A stretch of DNA of 55,879 nt, taken from NCBI GenBank assembly GCA_029556475.1, contig JAKQEP010000081.1:67130-123008 (forward strand), read 5' to 3'. This document shows positions 51,028 through 55,879 of the stretch, piece by piece. The notes beneath the pieces were generated by a model. The model saw nothing but the letters and a program-made list of their open reading frames with translations, was not told where the DNA came from and made no database searches. A program made the position numbers and the translations under genes. How positions within the stretch are numbered: the stretch's first letter is position 1; the number at the start of each line of letters is the position of its first letter. Origin of the DNA: Candidatus Atribacteria bacterium (GTDB lineage: Bacteria; Atribacterota; Phoenicimicrobiia; Phoenicimicrobiales; Stramentimicrobiaceae).

Positions 51028-51700
51028 GAAATTCTCCTATTTTTTGATAATTTTCTTTTATTAGCTTACTATTTTTTACTTAAGTTGTAGAACTGATTAC
51101 CTTTTATAATCACCTCCCATCCTTTTAATTGTTAGTTACCCTGGATCAGTTAGATTTTTATGAACGGTACATTGTAACTACTATATCTAGTTAATCTATC
51201 ACCATGAATTATTAATAGTACTATCAAATAAAGATGAGCTAAATTAAATATTATCCAAATTAAAAGTAATTTCTTCTATAATCTAAAGTATAATCTCCCT
51301 TCCATGTTAGTTTCTATTTTCACAAAAAGATGTTTTACAATCTTGATTCCGAGACTGAATATATATCTCACAATAGGTTTGATTTGGGAAACTCTTCTTT
51401 GGTAAATCTTTGTTCGTTATCATTAAAGTAATTAATAATTTTTGCAATGTGCTCTCTATTCTAGAAGATATCTGGCTTATCCCTTACAATCAATCTGTCT
51501 GTATGAAAAAGTTAGATGGTGCTTATTTATATGATCTTTCATCCGGAAAAGCCAGAGATGAGTATATTTTTATTCAGTTCACTCATTCCTGTTTATTAAT
51601 TCCTAAAGTTAAAAAAGAATAATTTTTTAAAATTTCAGCTACTTAAAATAGTATCCCATGCTACTTATAGTTTGGACTGTTTTAAAACTTACTCTATTTT

Positions 51701-52324
51701 TTAACCTTCATCTTTTAAAAATATTTCCTTAAGTATTTCATTTAACTCTATACTTTCATCAAATATTCTTAAAGGAATGTTGTTTTTCTTCGCTATTTCA
51801 TCAAATCTTCCATCCAGGTTGCCATCACTTCTAACGACTAAATAGTCTACTCTCGGGCCGACTAAATCAATAGACTGTTCGCAGGCACCACTTCTTCTCG
51901 CTTCACCTTCTATATGAAATCCCAAAATTAGCATATTCTGTTTTCTGGCTTCTTCGATAAGCTTTTCAATTCTTGCTAATTCATCATTTATCTCTATTCC
52001 AGCTGCACCCATTCCTTTACCACTGGTGCCCATTGTAACGATTAAAGTCTTATATTCTTTTGCTTTTAAATCTTCTACTGTTGCCAAGTTTAGATAGTCA
52101 TTGTCTATCTTGTTGCGCCTGCATATTACACTGATTGAGATTGCGCCAGGGCTCTGCCCAGCAGTAGTAATAATTATTGGCAACCCACCTTTAGGCAGAG
52201 GTACAGTTTCATCAGCCCCAACAGCGTTGCTCAAAGTGAGAAGAGCCAAAATTACAAATAGCAGAATGGTACATAAATAAGCAACAACCTTCATCTTTTT
52301 GTTTAAAAAATGGTTAATAAACAT
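51701..52324 (-). CDS. Secreted/periplasmic protein of unknown function (possibly DUF6305)
   Basis: Signal peptide; PIIITTAGQSPGAISISVICRRNKID, KTLIVTMGTSGKGMGAAGIEINDELARIEKLIEEARKQNMLILGFHIEGEARRSG. Confidence 0.65.
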   Translation of the reverse strand: MFINHFLNKKMKVVAYLCTILLFVILALLTLSNAVGADETVPLPKGGLPIIITTAGQSPGAISISVICRRNKIDNDYLNLATVEDLKAKEYKTLIVTMGTSGKGMGAAGIEINDELARIEKLIEEARKQNMLILGFHIEGEARRSGACEQSIDLVGPRVDYLVVRSDGNLDGRFDEIAKKNNIPLRIFDESIELNEILKEIFLKDEG

Positions 52325-52490
52325 TGTTGTACTCCTTTTATTAATTTTATTTATTCAAACATATTGTTAAAGTATTGTCATAATTTTGATAAAGAAAATC
52401 AAAAATGATTTTTTATCAGCATTTTTCTTTACCCTAACCAATCAGATTACATTTTCCAAAAGGTCATGTTTTGTTTTACACAAATATGTT

Positions 52491-53975
52491 TTATCCTTCT
52501 TTAAAATACCTTTCTGTGATGATCTTATCTTCAGTAAAGAAATTAATAATGGCCTTACCCTGTGCTTTGATATCAGCAAATTGAGATTCTTTCATTCCAC
52601 CAAAAGGTAAATAAGCAACGGGGGCAGGAATTCCAATATTAATTCCTATCATACCGGCTTCCACTTCTAATTTAAATTTTCTGGCATAGTAACCATTCTG
52701 GGTATATATAGAAGAGCCATTACCATATTTATGGTCATTGATAATTTGAATAGCCTCATCCAGATTATCTGCTTTCATAATACAAACCACCGGGCCAAAT
52801 ATTTCTACATCATGAATCTTCATTTTAGGCTTTACATCAGTAAATACGGTGGGACCAATAAAATATCCTTTTTCACAACCTGGTACAACAACACCTCTTC
52901 CGTCTAAGGCAAGGGTAGCACCCTCTTTTATTCCCTCTTCAATCATATGCAGAATAAAATCCTTAGCTTTTTTAGATATGACTGGGCCCATTACCAGAGT
53001 TTCATTTATGAATTTGGGGTCAAGGGGGTCTGCAACAATAATATTTTTCGAATCTTCGATAAAGCGCTCACACAGGGTTTCATACATATCTGCTACACCA
53101 ATAATAACTGAAGAAGCCATACATCTCTGACCGGCACAGCCATAACAAGAAGTGGTAGCATTCCTGATTACCTGATCTAATTTAGCATCTGGCATTACTA
53201 CTAAGTGATTCTTAGCACTACCCATAGCCTGGAACCGTTTATTTACTCTGGCACAATTTTCAGCAATTATTTTACAGGTATTTGAAGAGCCAACTATTGA
53301 TATGCCTTTAATTTGGGGGTGATCCATAAAAGCTTCCGCTACTGTTTTGTCTCCATTAACCAGGGTAAACACACCTGGAGGAAGGCCAATCTGGTCGATA
53401 TATTCTGTAATCAGTTGCATAGTCATAGGAACCTGTTTTGAAGCTTTTATAAGGAAAGTATTACCGGTAGCCAGTGCATAAGGTAAAAACCAAAAGGGGA
53501 CCATTGCTGGAAAATTAAATGGAGCAATCATAGCAAATACGCCTAAAGGCAATCTTAAAACTTCTCCATCTATATCAAAGGAAGTTCCAATGATTTTATC
53601 TCCCTGTTGAAGGACGGGCATACCGGTTGCTACTTCAATATTTTCATAGACGCGTTTAAATTCTGCAATAGAATCTGTATAAGATTTACCCATCTCAGCA
53701 ACAAGTACACGGGCAAGTTTATCTTCATTTGCTCTTAAAAGTTCATTTAATTCAAAAAGGTATCTGACTCTTCGGGCTACCGGGGTATTACTCCAACCAG
53801 GAAAAGCCTTTACAGCAGACTCAATAGCATAGTTAGTTGCCTCTCTGGTAGAAAGGGGAACTTTGGCCAGTATTTCACCAGTTGCTGGATTTTCTACATC
53901 TATATAGCCACGATTTTCGGGATCTACCCATTTTCCATTGATGTAATTTTTCATAATTTTAATATTAGTATTCAT
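52491..53975 (-). CDS. mmsA: Methylmalonate-semialdehyde dehydrogenase-like (CoA-acylating) ALDH
   Basis: NPATGEILAKVPLSTREAT, APFNFPAMVPFWFLPYALATGNTFLIKAS, GCAGQRCMASSVIIGV, EIFGPVVCIMKADNLDEAI, LPFGGMKESQFAD. Confidence 0.9.
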   Translation of the reverse strand: MNTNIKIMKNYINGKWVDPENRGYIDVENPATGEILAKVPLSTREATNYAIESAVKAFPGWSNTPVARRVRYLFELNELLRANEDKLARVLVAEMGKSYTDSIAEFKRVYENIEVATGMPVLQQGDKIIGTSFDIDGEVLRLPLGVFAMIAPFNFPAMVPFWFLPYALATGNTFLIKASKQVPMTMQLITEYIDQIGLPPGVFTLVNGDKTVAEAFMDHPQIKGISIVGSSNTCKIIAENCARVNKRFQAMGSAKNHLVVMPDAKLDQVIRNATTSCYGCAGQRCMASSVIIGVADMYETLCERFIEDSKNIIVADPLDPKFINETLVMGPVISKKAKDFILHMIEEGIKEGATLALDGRGVVVPGCEKGYFIGPTVFTDVKPKMKIHDVEIFGPVVCIMKADNLDEAIQIINDHKYGNGSSIYTQNGYYARKFKLEVEAGMIGINIGIPAPVAYLPFGGMKESQFADIKAQGKAIINFFTEDKIITERYFKEG

Positions 53976-54041
53976 TATATTTATTGTTCCTTTCGCTTTA
54001 TTGTTGTTTATTATAAGAATCTATTATAAAAAATAATTTAA

Positions 54042-55325
54042 TTACTCTTCAAGCTTTGAAAAGGCATCATCCAATATATCAATGACTTTGTCTAATTGCC
54101 GTTCTTCTATAACCAAAGGCGGTTGAATTCTCAGTACATTTCCAAGAACTCCTCCTACACCAATGAGTAGGCCTTTTTCTCTGCATAAATTCCTGACTTT
54201 GCCTGCTTCTGCACTAGCAGGAGTTTTTTCTTTATCTTTAATTAACTCTACTCCGATCATCAAGCCTTTCCCTCTCACATCACCAATCAAGTCATATTTT
54301 TTCATAAGCTTATCTTTAACATTCTGCATAAAACGGTTCCCTTTTTCTAATGCCTTTTCAGGGATTTTCTCATCAACCAGAAAATCAATATTTGCTATAG
54401 CAGCTGCACAGGATACCGGGTTTCCCCCAAAGGTTGATAAGTGGTCACCGGGTTTGAAAGAGCTAGCTATTTCATCTCTGGTAATAAAAGCACCCAATGG
54501 GAATCCATCAGCAATTCCTTTTGCCATTGTCATTATATCAGGTTCTACACCATAGTGTTCAATGGCAAATAGTTTTCCAGTTCTTCCAAAACCTGATTGA
54601 ACCTCATCTGTGATTAACAGAATATTGAATTCATCTAAGACCTTTTTAATTTCCTTAAAGTAATCTTCAGGAGGAACGATTATTCCACCTTCACCCATGA
54701 CAGGTTCTGCAATAAAGGCAGCAACTGAACCACTGGTTTGAAAATCAATAACATCTCTTAAATATCTGGCACATTTTAAATTGCAGCTCTCTCTTTTCAA
54801 TTCAAAGGGGCAACGGTAACAATATGGGGCAGGAGCAAAAGCGATTCCCGGTAAGAATGGTCCACCTTTGAATTTTCTTTTTCTGTTTCCAGTAACACTG
54901 AGGGTGGCATTTGTTCTACCATGGAAAGAACATTGGAGAGCTATAATTTCATAATTTCCAGTGAATTGTTTGGCAACTCTTAAAGCCCCTTCTATAGCTT
55001 CAGCACCACTATTAGAGAAGAATGTTTTATCAAGTTTGCCAGGGGTAATTTGAGCTAATTTTTCTGCCAGTATTGCGGGCGGTTCAGAATAGTAGACATA
55101 TGCACAGCAATGAACCAACTTATCCATCTGATCTTTAGCAGCCTGAATAACTTTTGGGTTCCTGTGCCCGGCATTGTTAACAGCAATGCCAGCAAAACAA
55201 TCGATGTACTCTTTTCCATCTGTAGCGTATACTGTAGATCCTTCAGCATGGTCAATGACTACATCTTCCATCTTGTTGATAAAGTACAGGTTGACATACT
55301 TGTCATACTTTTGCTTAATGTCCAT
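54042..55325 (-). CDS. Class III (omega) aminotransferase
   Basis: VYATDGKEYIDCFAGIAVNNAGHRNP, FSNSGAEAIEGALRVAKQFTG, LLITDEVQSGFGRTGKLFAIEHYGVEPDIMTMAKGIADGFPLGAF. Confidence 0.93.
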   Translation of the reverse strand: MDIKQKYDKYVNLYFINKMEDVVIDHAEGSTVYATDGKEYIDCFAGIAVNNAGHRNPKVIQAAKDQMDKLVHCCAYVYYSEPPAILAEKLAQITPGKLDKTFFSNSGAEAIEGALRVAKQFTGNYEIIALQCSFHGRTNATLSVTGNRKRKFKGGPFLPGIAFAPAPYCYRCPFELKRESCNLKCARYLRDVIDFQTSGSVAAFIAEPVMGEGGIIVPPEDYFKEIKKVLDEFNILLITDEVQSGFGRTGKLFAIEHYGVEPDIMTMAKGIADGFPLGAFITRDEIASSFKPGDHLSTFGGNPVSCAAAIANIDFLVDEKIPEKALEKGNRFMQNVKDKLMKKYDLIGDVRGKGLMIGVELIKDKEKTPASAEAGKVRNLCREKGLLIGVGGVLGNVLRIQPPLVIEERQLDKVIDILDDAFSKLEE

Positions 55326-55633
55326 ACCTTCATTTAACCTCTCTTCTTTTATTTTTTTAATTCTATTATTTAAGGTAATTTAAAATACCTATGTATTACA
55401 ATTGTAAATATTTCGTAATTAAGGTTAAAGAAATGCTATCAACCAAAAACTATAATTTTAAATAGAGACCTGTTAGTGTAAGCATTTATAGAATGGTCAG
55501 TATGCGTACTGTTACTGTTATTTAGTTTTTAAGAAGTAAAAAAGAATTTTTATGGATACGTATATTATACAAAAATCGTATTTATACTACTATCCCTAGT
55601 TTTGCAGTAAGCCAATGAGGTCAAGTTCTATAA

Positions 55634-55661
55634 ATCCTTGCAAACTGCTGTTTGCAGGGAT
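55634..55661. repeat. Hairpin upstream of the IS1634-like transposase
   Basis: ATCCTTGCAAAC-TGCT-GTTTGCAGGGAT, 12-bp stem with one mismatched/wobble position. Confidence 0.5.
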
Positions 55662-55743
55662 ATTTTTTGTCAAATAAATTGATAATACCCGTTGCATTAT
55701 GTTGTATAACATGGTACAATACATGAAAAACGGGGGTATTCAT

Positions 55744-55879
55744 ATGTATCTACAGATCGGTAACAACAGGGGCCGTAAATATCTCTCAATCGTTCAGGGC
55801 TACAGAGACCCGCTAACAAAAAAAGTCAGACATAGAACAGTCAAATCCCTGGGCTATCTTGACCAGCTTGTAAAACACT
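55744..55879 (+). mobile_element. IS1634-like transposase N-terminus, cut by window edge
   Basis: ATG at 55744 reads MYLQIGNNRGRKYLSIVQGYRDPLTKKVRHRTVKSLGYLDQLVKH, open to the window edge; typical IS1634 N-terminus. Confidence 0.8.

Noticed and set aside
51361-51470. Minus-strand peptide HIAKIINYFNDNEQRFTKEEFPKSNLL in the 51.0-51.7 kb gap
   Set aside because: Short open frame flanked by stops, with no recognised family; not enough to call a gene.
1-55879. CRISPR arrays, rRNA operons, tRNA genes, phage or defence islands
   Set aside because: No regularly spaced repeats, no recognisable structural RNA, and no phage structural or canonical defence genes were seen; tRNAscan/Infernal/PADLOC would be needed to exclude subtle ones.

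Overview
AT-rich bacterial window with mostly minus-strand genes. No rRNA, tRNA or CRISPR array was recognised by eye. The left part (1-22 kb) is mainly housekeeping: sbcC (runs off the left edge)-sbcD-xthA-deoC, a truncated transposase, ftsZ overlapping a parA/soj gene, a long-chain acyl-CoA synthetase, a coiled-coil LysM protein, a Lon-like AAA+ protease, a TPR protein, a LiaF-like membrane protein, clpB, a stand-alone B3/B4 domain protein and a DUF151 nuclease. The right part (22-55 kb) is an amino-acid/peptide scavenging region. It has a B12-dependent aminomutase set (OraE-like large subunit with the cobalamin domain at the N-terminus, a 91-aa OraS-like subunit, and a KamB/C-like reactivase candidate). 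These sit beside DapF-like, meso-diaminopimelate-dehydrogenase-like and D-cysteine-desulfhydrase-like genes and a complete Liv-type ABC transporter. Further right are an M24-like protein with a TRAP transporter, a fold-type-I PLP enzyme with RidA and a YheO/DauR-like regulator, an M14/AstE-like protein with a permease and an unannotated 48-aa membrane ORF, two tandem C69 dipeptidases, and an MmsA-like dehydrogenase with a class III aminotransferase. The window ends in the start of an IS1634-like transposase. The best candidate for an undescribed system is the permuted aminomutase/diaminopimelate-type cluster at 22.7-33.8 kb. A 110-bp relic of a second ddh gene (differences almost all synonymous) and a pair of ~105-bp direct repeats bracketing the M24/TRAP module show that this locus has been rearranged. 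The gene content is reminiscent of Atribacterota-type fermenters, but that is a guess.
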